Positions 46,801-57,989 of a DNA stretch of 64,000 bases are shown piece after piece. Under the pieces are notes generated by a model. It saw only the letters and a program-made list of their open reading frames with translations, was not told the DNA's origin and did not search any database. Position numbers and translations under genes: made by a program. The stretch's first letter is position 1; every line of letters starts with the position of its first letter. Origin of the DNA: Lepas anatifera (taxonomy: Eukaryota; Arthropoda; Thecostraca; Lepadidae). Location: contig JAOTON010000337.1 of NCBI GenBank assembly GCA_034440635.1, positions 1 through 64,000 of the forward strand. Direction: 5' to 3'.

Positions 46801-46809
46801 AAATGGGTA

Positions 46810-47334
46810 AAACTGGCGACTAACGGTGTCGTTACAGTGATTCTCACGCCGCGACTGAGACACAACTCGGCGCTCCGTGGCCTCTCTCTGCCCTTGTGGA
46901 ATGCTGCCCCGCTGCTTAATGCCGGCAATTGTTTCTGGTTTGTTAAACTGAACATCCTTTGGAGAATGTAGAGAGACGAGAAATAAATAGTATCATTGTC
47001 GGTATTTCGAAATATTTCCAACTAATATAGAGCTAATATCGTCACCCGCCAGCCGAGCCTAGAAATTAGCATACATGCAGCACGTTTCACAGATGCATCC
47101 GCGACTTTCGGAACTTTGAGAAATGAACTTCGCTAAATTTGGTGAATGCCGAAGTTAAAAGTTGTGTGTATCATCAATGATCAAGAGAGCTCACAAGCTT
47201 CTTTATTGACAGCCGAATTCAGTGCTAAAACTCGTCACGGACCGCGCCAAAGATAATATGCCGCGAGGACGTTTTAACCAGACTGGTACTTACACCTCGG
47301 GCTCGAAGCTGCTTACCGTGCACAACGAGGGTCT
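46810..47334. other. unassigned stretch
   Basis: AT-rich sequence between the CpG-rich block and a SINE. No gene or repeat was recognised. Confidence 0.3.
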
Positions 47335-47515
47335 GGGTAAGTGATGGTGTGCTGGCTTACACGCTCACTTTCCACGCAGCGGACCCGGGTTCAAGGCCCG
47401 GTGAACTCCCTGAACAAGGAACAAATATGGCTCCCAAGAAGCTCTTCCAACAGGGAAAGAGTTAGCGAGGCCATATGGCCCTGGCAGTCGGTGTGTCGAT
47501 CAGCACCGACGAAAA
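47335..47515 (+). mobile_element. SINE-2, copy 3
   Basis: Perfect B box GGTTCAAGGCC at 47389-47399, core CCAACAGGGAAAGAGTTAGC, tail GGCAGTCGGTGTGTCGATCA. The following 47516-48240 is unassigned apart from a decayed P2-like segment (ACAGGAATAGGG at 47742). Confidence 0.82.
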
Positions 47516-48242
47516 ATTATTGAAGGACGCACCGTACATGCACGATAATGCTTGGTTTGCGAATAAACCCTCTCTAAATATCGAGCCATAGCTCCACCCC
47601 TGGCAAAGATGTCACCTCAAAACATTCTGGGTATCTGCTTGAGTCAGTTTGCTGAAAATTCAGAAGGTTTCAAATGCCTATCTCAAACCGTTTTGAAGAT
47701 ATTCTGGAAAAGATGAGGATAGACAGATTCCACCCTCTCTAACAGGAATAGGGTTGATGATGCGGACCATGATGGCGCGGGTCTTTGTGGGGCTAATGGC
47801 TTTCACGATAGGCATGCCGAATCCCGAGTGCAGGGATGTGGCCGTCATGAGGCCCTCGTCCTGGAAGAGGTCGCTGAACCTTGTCTCAAGGCCGTTTTTG
47901 TGCACAAAACCGTCTAGTAGGACATCTTTGAGGTTGTAGGCGTAGGCTAAAAAGATATGAAGTTTGTTGTTGCTATATATCCATTTTAACCATTTTTCTA
48001 TCAGGTTCTTACCTACCCCCTTTCTGTCAGGGGATTCGGTTCCCCAGATCTCGAAATCTGTCCCTTTGATTAAAAATATTTAAGTGATATCAGCTTTTGT
48101 CATGCTCAACGTCTTAAAAAGCAGAAGTTTCAAACTCGTAGGCAGGAACGCTTAAATTATACAGCTTACTTTGTTTCTAGTTGCCCATAACTCTTGTTCC
48201 TGCTGTTTTACTTTTCCAAACTAGTGTGTATTGACATATTGA

Positions 48243-49235
48243 CTGGCACGCGCCCCACTGGGGGAAAATTCACCCCCTCTTGGTTTTCCCCAAATAACGC
48301 AGAAACAAAGAGATGCAGAATAACGTAACTTACAGTACCTTATCCCTGATCGATTTCACGCATGTAAAAATGGTTTAGGTTATTTCATGTCAGCTCAGGG
48401 AGCTATTCAGCGTTAAGCGTCCCAACTTCAAAACCAAAAATTACGAGTTTGAAGCGGCGCCTAAAGAAAATGTATCAACCGATCAGTTTCAAACTTTTAA
48501 AATATGATTAGGTCATTAGAGCCTACAAATTTCCTATCTCGGAATTGTCATACTGTTAACCCAAGATGGGGTCAATTTTTTCGTCACCCCATTATTAGTA
48601 TATGTTGAAAAATGAAAACGGCTCGTTTTCAGTAAATATTGAATAGATCAAGTTGAAAATCCTCAAACCGCGTATTCTTACCACAATTTGGACCATAAAG
48701 TTTATTTTTTCATCTTCTGTCCTTGCAAAGGTCATGTGAGGTCACATGAACATACAGTGATTATTCTGCAATAACTTTGCACTGAATTGAGATGTAGCTT
48801 CAATTCTGCTTGAATTGTGCTTATCTTGTCACAAGGAGTCCATTGATTTGCAAGGTGACCAATCCAGGTCACCCTATGACCCTGACCTAGCTCGATGTCG
48901 GGTAATTTTTGTCATGTGACCTGGCAAGGTCATACTATATATCTTTCGATTTGCACCACGATAAGAGAAATCAAATGATACAGGAATATTTTCTCTAGCT
49001 CCACTGAGTAGAAATCTATAGGGGGAAGCTTACACTGCAGCCTGCTGCAAGCTCTGCTGCAAGCCTATGGAACCTTCCTTGACCTATGCTGACCTGAATA
49101 TTGACCTGAAATAAGAATAGTTTGTATAATTTATTTTTGTCTCTTCAAGAGCTTTCAAACGCCGTCCGTAATTTTTTTGGCTTTCATGGGAAATTAGATA
49201 ATGAGGTTGGAGGGAAAAATACGCCCCCCAGCGAG
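48243..49235 (+). mobile_element. P1-like MITE, copy g (old)
   Basis: CGCGCCCCACTGGGGGAAAA at the left and AAATACGCCCCCCAGCGAGG at the right resemble P1 ends; the body has AAGGTCATGTGAGGTCACAT and CCAGGTCACCCTATGACC. No TTAA flanks remain. Confidence 0.5.
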
Positions 49236-49659
49236 GTGTGCCTTGGCAGGGACCCAGTCATTATTATATTTGGGGCTTAAGGGCGCTCCAACAACATAAG
49301 TCATACGGTTGGCAGGAACCCCAACGGGGTGCTTGTTATTGAAGGCGTTTCATATCTTTCAGCTATGCAAACAGTTATAAAGTTCAATGCCGGTTTTAGG
49401 GCCAGATCTATATGCTGAAGCAAGGGTGTGGACTTCCAAAAATCATTGGGGTGCCCAAATTTGAAGAAAAAAGTAAATCGCCGTCATATGAAAGGAGAGA
49501 GCATTCTTTTATTTTTTGTTTCAGCCACCACACAACCCTTTTTATTTCTGATTAACAATTCAATTGAAAGAGTATTTTAACACTAAATGAATATTTCATT
49601 TCAGGTACCCGGGCATTCTCAAAGGGATATAAATTCACACCCTCATATGGTACAGCTCA

Positions 49660-50515
49660 TTAAACCGGCACCGCCCGGGCTCTTTCTACACACCACCGCC
49701 TGGGGTGTGATGGGACCCCCTACGATCTCGAGAACCGGAGGTGATGTGGACAAATTAAAATGGCGCTAAAAGCGCCTTTCCCTCTTCTACTCTGGATCCC
49801 AGTTTGACGTGTATCCGTGGACCCATGGCGTTACAGTGGGTCAAAATTGGGTCAAATTTAGACCCATTTAGAAAATCTCTTACACTTCGGGAACCAGAGG
49901 CCTAGAATAAAATGTTCGCCTTGACCCCAGGATTGAAATGCTATGCGGCATGACGTAAGATCACATTATGACATTGACTTTAGTTCAAGGTTAAATAATA
50001 GCTTTTCAAAGGCATTCTACATAGCATTTGAACCCGTGGGTCATGCTCACTATTATGATACCAAATTTAGGTCTGTATCTTGTTTGGTTCAAAAGTTATA
50101 GACGCAAGCAACTTCACAAACCGTGACCTTTGTATTGACCTTGGTTTGGACCTTGGCCACCTCTGCCGACCTTGGTATTGATCTGGCCTGAAAATTGATG
50201 ATAGTATGCAGGTTTTATCAAGAGCTTTCGAACGATGCTTAGAAACTTTATCTAACTTTTTTAGAAGCCGAGTTACGCCTTGGTTTTGTCAGCCTCATTT
50301 TAGAAGAACGGAAGCGCCTTACACGGGCCTAGCAATGACGTCGTAACTCGTTGAACTTACCTACCTGATGCCAATTGTTGGTCATAAGTTGCCGAATTGA
50401 TCTCCCTAGAGGCCTGCAAAGCGACGCAGGTCTTATCTGAATCGGTTCCGAATCACTTGCGAATTCCCGAGGCGGGGGGGGGCCAGATCGAACCCCTGAG
50501 GTGGTGATGGGTTAA
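49660..50515 (-). mobile_element. P1 TTAA MITE, copy h
   Basis: 856 bp with TTAA on both sides, starting ACCGGCACCGCCCGGGC and ending GAGGTGGTGATGGG. It is a diverged member; the flanking Q sequence is continuous when it is removed. Confidence 0.78.
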
Positions 50516-51785
50516 GGTCCAAGCAACAACCCAGCACTATTCGAAATAGTTCAGCTATCCCACTGACATGTGCCGCACTAACAAGATTTCACGATGAAAC
50601 TTTAAACATTTCGAGCAAATAAACATATCGACATAACATATTGAATACCTAGCCGTTCAGAAGCTGCCGCCGCTTGAAATACTTTATCTAAAATTGCTTG
50701 ATGTTCATAAGTGTCCTCTCCCATCCTCGTATGAAAATTTCCGTGAGCTTTACTGTTTCAGTCAATACAGAATTTCTGTAAAGAAAAATCCAAAGATCCC
50801 CCAAAAACATGTTCTGTTAAGATTAACCATTTGCAATACTTCACATGTCTTGTGAGGTCACTCACTGCCCTTGTTCCGACAAATTAGGTATATTTCGAAA
50901 GCTGAGTGCTGAATGTTTTAATCTGCTAATGGTGTAACAATAAAAATTAACCCATTAATTAATGAATTAATTCATTAATGAGAATTAATTTATTAATTTT
51001 TATTAATAAACTACAGCTAACTAGGAACGCGACCTCATCTTGGATATAAGCAGCGCAGTATTGTAGCATACAAACTAATTTGTGTGCCTCAAAATAGAAA
51101 TTCGGACAATCATGGTTAGGCGGCAGTGCACAATGACTTCTGGCGGCCTGTAGGCCGGGTGGTGGCGGCATCGAAAGAATGTGATAGAGGAATGGCCTTT
51201 GCTTAAAGAATGCAGTGATGTTAATGTCATTAAAAAAATATATATATATATATTTATAATAAAAATATATATATATATATATACTGCCAGTTCCCTCGTG
51301 CATCCTGTGTTCTACCTTGGACCCTCCTTGTTTGCACAGACAGAGCTATTTATCCCTCCGCCTCAAATAACCATTCTATCAGCTTAAACTTCTTGTGATG
51401 CACTCACATGAAAAGTTAGCTAGTGTGTGTCACACGTACCGTGTGTATTACATTGTCAATTAGGGTTTGTCAAAAAAAAATGAAAAGCTGCAACATTTGC
51501 CCTGAAGCCCCAAAAAATACTAAGGATTCAAAATTCGGACCTGTAATTTTACCTGCCGAGCGTATTCATATACCGAACTCATGTAATGAACTCATACGCA
51601 TGTTTTAAGTGATATCAATACCGTGCATGGCACACACACCTAGCCCATACATTCACCCCTGTGCACAGAATGTCTCCTATGTCTGTTCTCCTCCCTCAGT
51701 CCAACAGCAGGTAGAACGACCACCATTCTCAACACTTGTATAACAGTGGTTGACAGATATTAACACTTAAACCAACACAGCAGGC

Positions 51786-51825
51786 AGATGAACGCGTTTC
51801 GACAAAATTGTCTTCTTCAGCATCT
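51786..51825 (-). ncRNA. hammerhead-ribozyme-like motif, left end
   Basis: Inverse of the right-end motif at 54940-54979. Both copies keep CTGAAGA, the GACAA/TTGTC stem, GAAA and the AGATG/CATCT closing stem, so the core is unchanged between arms. Confidence 0.55.
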
Positions 51826-52618
51826 AGGGTAGGAGGGATAAGGAACCCGTCATCAAGACCTTCAGCAGATTCATCGTTTGGATTTTGTGCAAAATTATCG
51901 TGCGATAGAAATATAAAGGCACCGTTTTTGAGGATATTCCAATAATGCTTCTTGAATTATTCTAAAATGTATACAAGCAAGCTTCGATATGAGACAATCT
52001 AGCCTTATCACTGTTTTAAATAATGTTCTATTTTTATCATCATTATTGTTTTTGTTATTATTATATAAAACTTTTTCTCTCTCTTTGTTAACCAACTCCG
52101 AGATTTTGCCCATTTCATGTCTGGCCTAAGATTAAAGTATCATTTTAGCTATATGTGCTGCTTCGTAGCTTTCCTATTATCTTTGTTTTACAAATGCTAT
52201 AATTTTAGCTCTATCCCAGTTTGGTAGATGATTTGTTTCATGGAATGTATGACAAATGCACTGAATTCTGAGTTTTTCAGGGTCTCTTCTATGTTCTTTT
52301 AATCTTGTTTTAGACCCCGTCCTGTTTCACCTATGTACGATTTCGTACACGACCCGCACGGCACCTGGTACACTACATTCTTTGATCTAGTCATCTGATC
52401 TTTCTTTTCGCTAAGATGCTACTAGTTTTACCGGAACAAAATGCTACTTTGCAACCCGTTTCTTCAGTTTGTTTGCAATAATTTCAGCTGGTTTGGAGTA
52501 AGGTATCGTAACACATCGTATCTGCTCTTTTGGATTTCGCGATCGTTTTCTTATATCTATAGCTTTCTTTTCATATTTATCAGAAATCCTCTCGGATATT
52601 TTAGCTTCGTGAACGAGG

Positions 52619-53014
52619 TCATAATATTCTATCTCTTCTGCAGGTATTCATCACTACAAATACGGAAGGCCCTAAGAAAAATCCTAGTACTACTCCTCGC
52701 TTCATCCTATCACTGTGACCTGAGTAATAATGTACATAGCATTCCTTGTTCGTTGGCTTTCGATATACTTTGAATTTAACTTCGGCACTCCTAACAATCT
52801 CTGTGTCAGGAAAGCTAGAGTTCTCTGATGTTCTTTTCAATGGTGAACTGGATTTTCGATCAACTGAGTTTAGTTGATTGAGTTTAGTTTCTAAGTCCAT
52901 ATCATTGGGGACTACAACTAATATGTCATCGACATATCGAGCCAGATCACATTTGACCCCATTATCTCTAGGTAATGATGTTTTCAAGCCATTCCATGTA
53001 TAGGCATGCAGCAA
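52619..53014 (-). pseudogene. Penelope reverse transcriptase fragment, left arm
   Basis: The minus-strand frame reads LARYVDDILVVVPNDMDLET then KLNQLNSVD, TEIVRSAEVKFKVYRKPTNK and YVHYYSGHSDRMKRGVVLGF, the palm motif C and thumb region of Penelope-like reverse transcriptases. It starts and ends at frameshifts. GIY-YIG remnants follow at about 52400-52200. Confidence 0.9.
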
Positions 53015-53390
53015 CTGGGCTTAGCGGTGAACCCATCGCAAGACCACTGTGTTGAAAGTATCATCCGAGTTGAAAGTGAAACCACCAAAATTCATGCACA
53101 TTTTTAGCAATTTTAAATAGTCTTGTTTTGGTAAGGGCAGTTGGTCAGTTCATGTTCTTTGTTACGGATTCGATAGTTTCATTGCCCCTCTACTGAAACG
53201 TTCGTAAATAATGATTTAACATCAAAACTGGCTAGAAACTTATCTGAGAAGTCGATGTCCTTAATTTTCATCATGAGGTCATCAGTATTCTGGAGGTGTG
53301 CGTCGCTAACGAGCTTGATAGGGTCTTGCTAATACTTTGGCGATACGATGAGGAGCACTGCCAATCCCTGAGTATTAGAAAGTATTAGCA

Positions 53391-54125
53391 GTGAGTATCG
53401 CCAAAGTATTAGCAAGACCCCTATCAAGCTCGTTGGGTGCCGTCAGCGACGCACACCTCCAGAATACTGATGACCTCATGATGAAAATTAAGGACATCGA
53501 CTTCTCAGATAAGTTTCTAGCCAGTTTTGATGTTAAATCATTATTTACGAACGTTTCAGTAGAGGGGGCAATGAAAGCTATCGAATCCGTAACAAAGAAC
53601 ATGAACCCTGACCAACTGCCCTTACAAAACAAGACTATTTAAAATTGCTAAAAATGTGCATGAATTTTGGTGGTTTCACTTTCAACTCGGATGAGTACTT
53701 TCAACACAGTGGTCTTGCGATGGGTTCACCGCTAAGCCCAGTTGCTGCATGCCTATACATGGAATGGCTGGAAAACATCATTACCTAGAGATAATGGGGT
53801 CAAATGTGATCTGGGCTCGATATGTCGATGACATATTAGTTGTAGTCCCAATGATATGGACTTAGAAACTAAACTCAATCAACTAAACTCAGTTGATCCG
53901 AAAATCCAGTTCACCATTGAAAAAGAACATCAGAGAACTCTAGCTTTCCTTGACACAGAGATTGTTAGGAGTGCCAAGTTAAATTCAAGTATATCGAAGC
54001 CAACGAACAAGGAATGCTATGTACATTATTACTCAGGTCACAGTGATAGGGTGAAGCGAGATAGTACTGGATTTTTCTTAGGGCCTTCCGTATTTGTAGT
54101 GATGAATACCTGCAAGAAGAGATAG
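53391..54125 (+). pseudogene. Penelope reverse transcriptase fragment, right arm
   Basis: 53391-53642 encodes AKVLARPLSSSLG and FSDKFLASFDVKSLFTNVSV (motif A); 53643-53790 encodes the LAMGSPLSPVAACL block in another frame; 53815-54125 encodes YVDDILVV and FTIEKEHQRTLAFLDTEIVR up to YSGHSDRVKR. A GIY-YIG segment with KSYIGETGR character follows at about 54385-54530. Frame changes occur at about 53640, 53790, 53860 and 54080. Confidence 0.9.
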
Positions 54126-54939
54126 AACATATTATGACCTCGTTCACAAGCTAAAATATCCGAGAGGATTTCTGATAAATATGAAAAGAAAGCTATAGAT
54201 ATAAGAAAACGATCCGCGAAATCCAACAAAAAGGAACAGATACGATGTGTTACGATACCTTACTCCAAACCAGCTGAAATTATTGCAAACAAACTTGAAG
54301 AAACGGGTTGCAAAGTAGCATTTTGTTCCGGTAAAAACTTAGTAGCATCTTAGCGAAAAAGAAAGATCAGATGACTTAGATCAAAGAAGTGTAGTGTACC
54401 AGGTGCCGTGCGGTCGTGTACGAAATCGTACATAGTGAAACAGGACGGGTCTAAAACAAGATTAAAAGAACATAGAAGAGACCTTCGAAACAACTCAGAA
54501 TTCATGCATTTGTCATACATTCCATGAAAACAAATCATCTACCAACTGGGATAGAGCTAAAATTATGCAGTTTGTAAAACAAAGATAATAGAAAGCTAAG
54601 AAGCAACATATAGCTAAAAATGATACTTTTAATCTTAGGCCAGGCTTCATGAAATGGGCAAAATCTGGAGTTGGTTAAGAAAGGAGAGAGAAAAGTTTTA
54701 TATAAGAATAACAAAAACAATAATGATGATAAAAATAGAACATTATTTAAAACAGTGATAAGGCTAGATTGTCTCATATCGAAGCTTGCTTGTATACATT
54801 TTAGAATAATTCAAAAGCATTATTGGAATATCCTAAAAAACGGTGCCTTTATATTTCTATCGCACGATAATTTTGCACAAAAATCCAAACGATGAATCTG
54901 CTGAAGGTCTTGATGACGGGTTCTTTATCCTCCTACCCT

Positions 54940-54979
54940 AGATGCTGAAGAAGACAATTTTGTCGAAACGCGTTCATCT
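54940..54979 (+). ncRNA. hammerhead-ribozyme-like motif, right end
   Basis: Order: AGATG (stem I, 5' strand), CTGAAGA (fits the conserved CUGANGA), AGACAATTTTGTC (stem II, GACAA pairing TTGTC), GAAA, CGCGT, T (cleavage-site position), CATCT (stem I, 3' strand). Stem III would be only ACG/CGT without a loop, so activity would need a dimer. Penelope-like elements are known to carry minimal hammerhead motifs, which supports the reading. Cleavage is not demonstrated. Confidence 0.58.
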
Positions 54980-55370
54980 GCCTGCTTGTTGGTTTAATGT
55001 TAATTCTCAACACTACTTGTGTACGTTTTGTAATCCGCCACGCGACCCCTCTCCAACGAGCCTTGAACTCGGCGTCAGCGCCACCCAGCGTGCGTGACCT
55101 CTCTAACCTCTGTGCCCCGCGGGCAATCGGAATCCAGCGTATGGGGGCTGCTGATTGGTGTAGGCGCGTTCACTTGTATAGCAAGAAATTCAGCGGAAAT
55201 TTATCCATAAGAATGTTAAAGCTTAAACCATAAACCAGGAGATGTATTAACATAATTTTTTCAGTATTGCTACCCATATTTTGCCTCACATTGGCTTGAT
55301 TGGATTTTAATTTACTCTATCTTGTAAGTAGGCGTCTTTTGCGGGCAACACTCACCGGTTTCAGCACCAG

Positions 55371-56190
55371 ATGTTCTATTTTTGGTCCCGGCTTCCCGGA
55401 GCCGGAGCCGGATGCTGGGCACGGCCGGGACTTTGCCGGGATCAACTGGGTCTGTACTGGGACGGGACCTCTGAGGGTTGGAGAGCGTAATAGTCTTAGC
55501 TAGGACCTGTATTCCTTGGGCCCATATCAGATTGAGATGAGTTCATTTTGAACCAATTAAGTTAGTTTTTCCTTGGCATTTGACGAATAAATAACCCAAT
55601 ATGGCTCAATACGCACACATTATTGTCCTACTGAAACCTACAAGGAGATATTCATAAATGACGTCACGGGGGAGGTGTCGAGCCGAAAAGTGACATACCA
55701 TGGCCAGGGCTGGAGATCTCTTCTCGATCTAGGGGTTTTTGGGTGGGTTAACGCTAGCAGGGCAATACAAATCCTATACAGAGTCTATAAGAGGCCAAAA
55801 ATCCAGGGGATCTGGCTCCCAAGCCCAAAGGATCTCTATCGATGATCATAGCATGTGTTAGGACTTTTCTGGCAGCCGTTTTCTTACTGTGAGCTCTTCT
55901 TGAGCTCGTCAGAAAATATGGAACTGTCTAGAATTCAGAGTGAGACCGGAATTCTTGAAGAAAGTGGCGAAACGAGGGAAGGAGGGAGCTAGAAACTCCT
56001 ACGAAGAGTGACTTTTTATGAACAGCAACAAAAATCGAAGTCACTGGTTTGAAACATTTAAGACAAGGCTCAAATTGTTTCCTATTAACCCTATTTTGTT
56101 GCCGAAATCAATGACGGGACCATATTGGGTCTTACCGGGACCAGTCGAGGCCTGCCGGCGCCGGGACTGGCGCCGGGGCCAAGAATCTAG
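55371..56190. mobile_element. possible TIR element with TTGGTCCCGG-type ends
   Basis: GTTCTATTTTTGGTCCCGGC near 55373 and its rough inverse GCCGGGGCCAAGAATC near 56175 suggest imperfect terminal inverted repeats around non-coding DNA. No clear target duplication was found. Confidence 0.35.
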
Positions 56191-56199
56191 AAAGTAGAT

Positions 56200-57770
56200 C
56201 CTCTAGTCAGCACAATAAGCCCTCTCATACCGTGACACTCTACCACTTCTATGTCGCACACAAGTGTATACACCAACACCGACAGCAGAAAACTGGCGTC
56301 CGAAACGAATTAGCCACCTTGAAGCCATGCCTAATCTTCATTCTTCATTTGACACTCAGGCGCTCAAGTACCAATGCCATGCAAACTGTGGAGGACGTGC
56401 TCCCAGCTTCATTAACTGCGCACTGGACATCTCATACCTCTCGGGTGTCACAAAGGCACTGACGCACAAACCGGGGTGGAGACCGCACAACTGCGGCCAG
56501 GGTTCATCCGTGTTTGATAAGATGTCGTTTTAACACGCAAAACAGACCAAGCCTGCACAAATGCACAAGTCTCTTCATTTTCAAAATCAAAATGTATAAC
56601 TCAACGCTACAATCGATGTTATTGACAACGTTAAGATATGGTGAGTCGTTTCACCCTTTTGTTGAACACCTGTTTTTCTGCATTTGTTTCCCACTTGTAA
56701 TCATGAAATCATGACTGGAAGAGTTAAATTGCAATTTCAAGAGTTCATACGTTCCCGAGTCAATCAACTGTCCGTGCCCAGCCCACGCACCAGCGGCCGC
56801 GTTAACGATGGCCGGGCGCGCCGGGAGACCGATTTTTGCGCGCATGGCGTCATTCTATGGCTGATTACACATTGATTAAGTCTAGAACGCAAATACTTGT
56901 TGACGTCGCTAAGCAGAGGAGATATGGGCGCAAATTTTCGCTATCGATGCCTTTAACGTGAATTACTGACCACACCTTAAAAAAATCGTTGGAAAAATGG
57001 CCAAAACATCTCTAAAAAATTTTGAAAGTTCTAGATAAAAAACAAGATGGTCCAACACTGGTTGTTACATGCTCAATCTAACCCCTTATCATTTGAAGCT
57101 AAGAAATGGAAGTCAAGGCCGAAAATAATCGTATATTATCATGTTTTTTACGAAATCGGCGATTTTCACCATTTACTGTACGTCTGAGGAAAGAAATAAT
57201 GCCAGGTCAGGATTCCACGCTCCTAACAACCCAATGGACGAAATTGGAACGAATATCGAGACTATGCTATGTAGGGACCTGGTCGATCTGTGCTGGAACG
57301 CCCCAGTGATAAAAGTACTCGAAAACATCAGTGCCCCAAAAATTCAACATCGTGCCACAGTATTCCAGAGGTGCAGACAGTATGCTGGCTGTCACAAACT
57401 CAATGAGACATATGCCTGCTCTGTCACACGGAGCTGGAAATTGTAACTGTATGCTCGTATGGTGTTTCCAACTTGCTGAATGTCCTTTACTCGTCTCTTC
57501 CTTTTCGCGGCAGACATGGTTCAAGCACCATGCCATTACAGCATGAAAGTAGTTATGCATGTTTTAATTTTGGAAGGTGCTTTCATTTTTGGAAGGAGCA
57601 TTTCCAATGATGGGTCATTGTTCCCAGTTTTAGGATCAAAACCATTACTGGCAAATTTTGTCACAGTTTTTCCAACTGATATGCATTTCTCTTTTTGGAG
57701 AAGTCTCCATTTTTGGAGGGATTGTTTCCATTCATGGTTTATTTTCCCATGATTGGAAATGTAGCAATGA
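56200..57770. other. unassigned stretch
   Basis: No recognisable gene. 57560-57770 contains several CATTTTTGGAAGG-like short repeats. GCGGCCGC at about 56793 lies in a small CpG-rich patch. Confidence 0.3.
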
Positions 57771-57777
57771 TTAGGTA

Positions 57778-57981
57778 CATGTCGCCACCGACAAAAAGTG
57801 GGGGGCCGCCAAACTTCAACCTGATGCTGACACAAACTTTCAACGTCAGGACCAAAACTGTTCGAATTTGGGCTCTTCGTTGCCTCCGCAGCGGCTGGAT
57901 ATAAGAATGTCCAGTTTTCTTTTGACTGAGATCAGAAATTTTTGGCAGAGGGGCCAGCCCCTCCCCTTTTCGACGCGTATG
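57778..57981 (-). mobile_element. small hAT-type MITE with ATTAGGTA duplication
   Basis: 204 bp, inverted relative to 33277-33503; ATTAGGTA at 57770-57777 and 57982-57989. Shared internal text includes TTCAACCTGATGCTGACA and GCAGCGGCTGGATATAAG. Confidence 0.88.
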
Positions 57982-57989
57982 ATTAGGTA

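Larger units (their letters stand above)
51737..55002. mobile_element. palindromic head-to-head dimer of a Penelope-like retroelement
   Basis: Two ~1.6 kb 5'-truncated copies lie in inverted orientation: left arm (minus) about 51760-53346, right arm (plus) 53395-55000, separated by a 48 bp spacer. ATTCTCAACACT occurs on both sides (51725-51736 and 55003-55014), a 12 bp target duplication; the host Q repeat is continuous across it. The arms encode reverse transcriptase motif A (LASFDVKSLFTNVSVEGAMK), motif B (HSGLAMGSPLSPVAACLYME), motif C (RYVDDILVV) and, near the outer ends, a GIY-YIG domain (VYQVPCG, then KSYIGETGRG in a corrected frame). Several frameshifts kill both copies. Each outer end has a hammerhead-like motif. 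Confidence 0.92.
49415..55290 (+). repeat. dispersed repeat family Q, copy 4, split by P1 and by a Penelope dimer
   Basis: Q segments appear in the Q3 order at 49420-49655, 50516-51724 and 55015-55290, separated by a P1 element (49660-50515) and a Penelope-like dimer (51737-55002). 51236-51283 is a (TA)n microsatellite in the position of the Q simple repeat. Confidence 0.75.

Noticed and set aside
51737..55002. Palindrome as a long-read missed-adapter artefact
   Set aside because: An artefact would mirror the flanks as well; here the mirror stops at the element and a 12 bp direct target duplication lies outside. Read-level confirmation would still be decisive.
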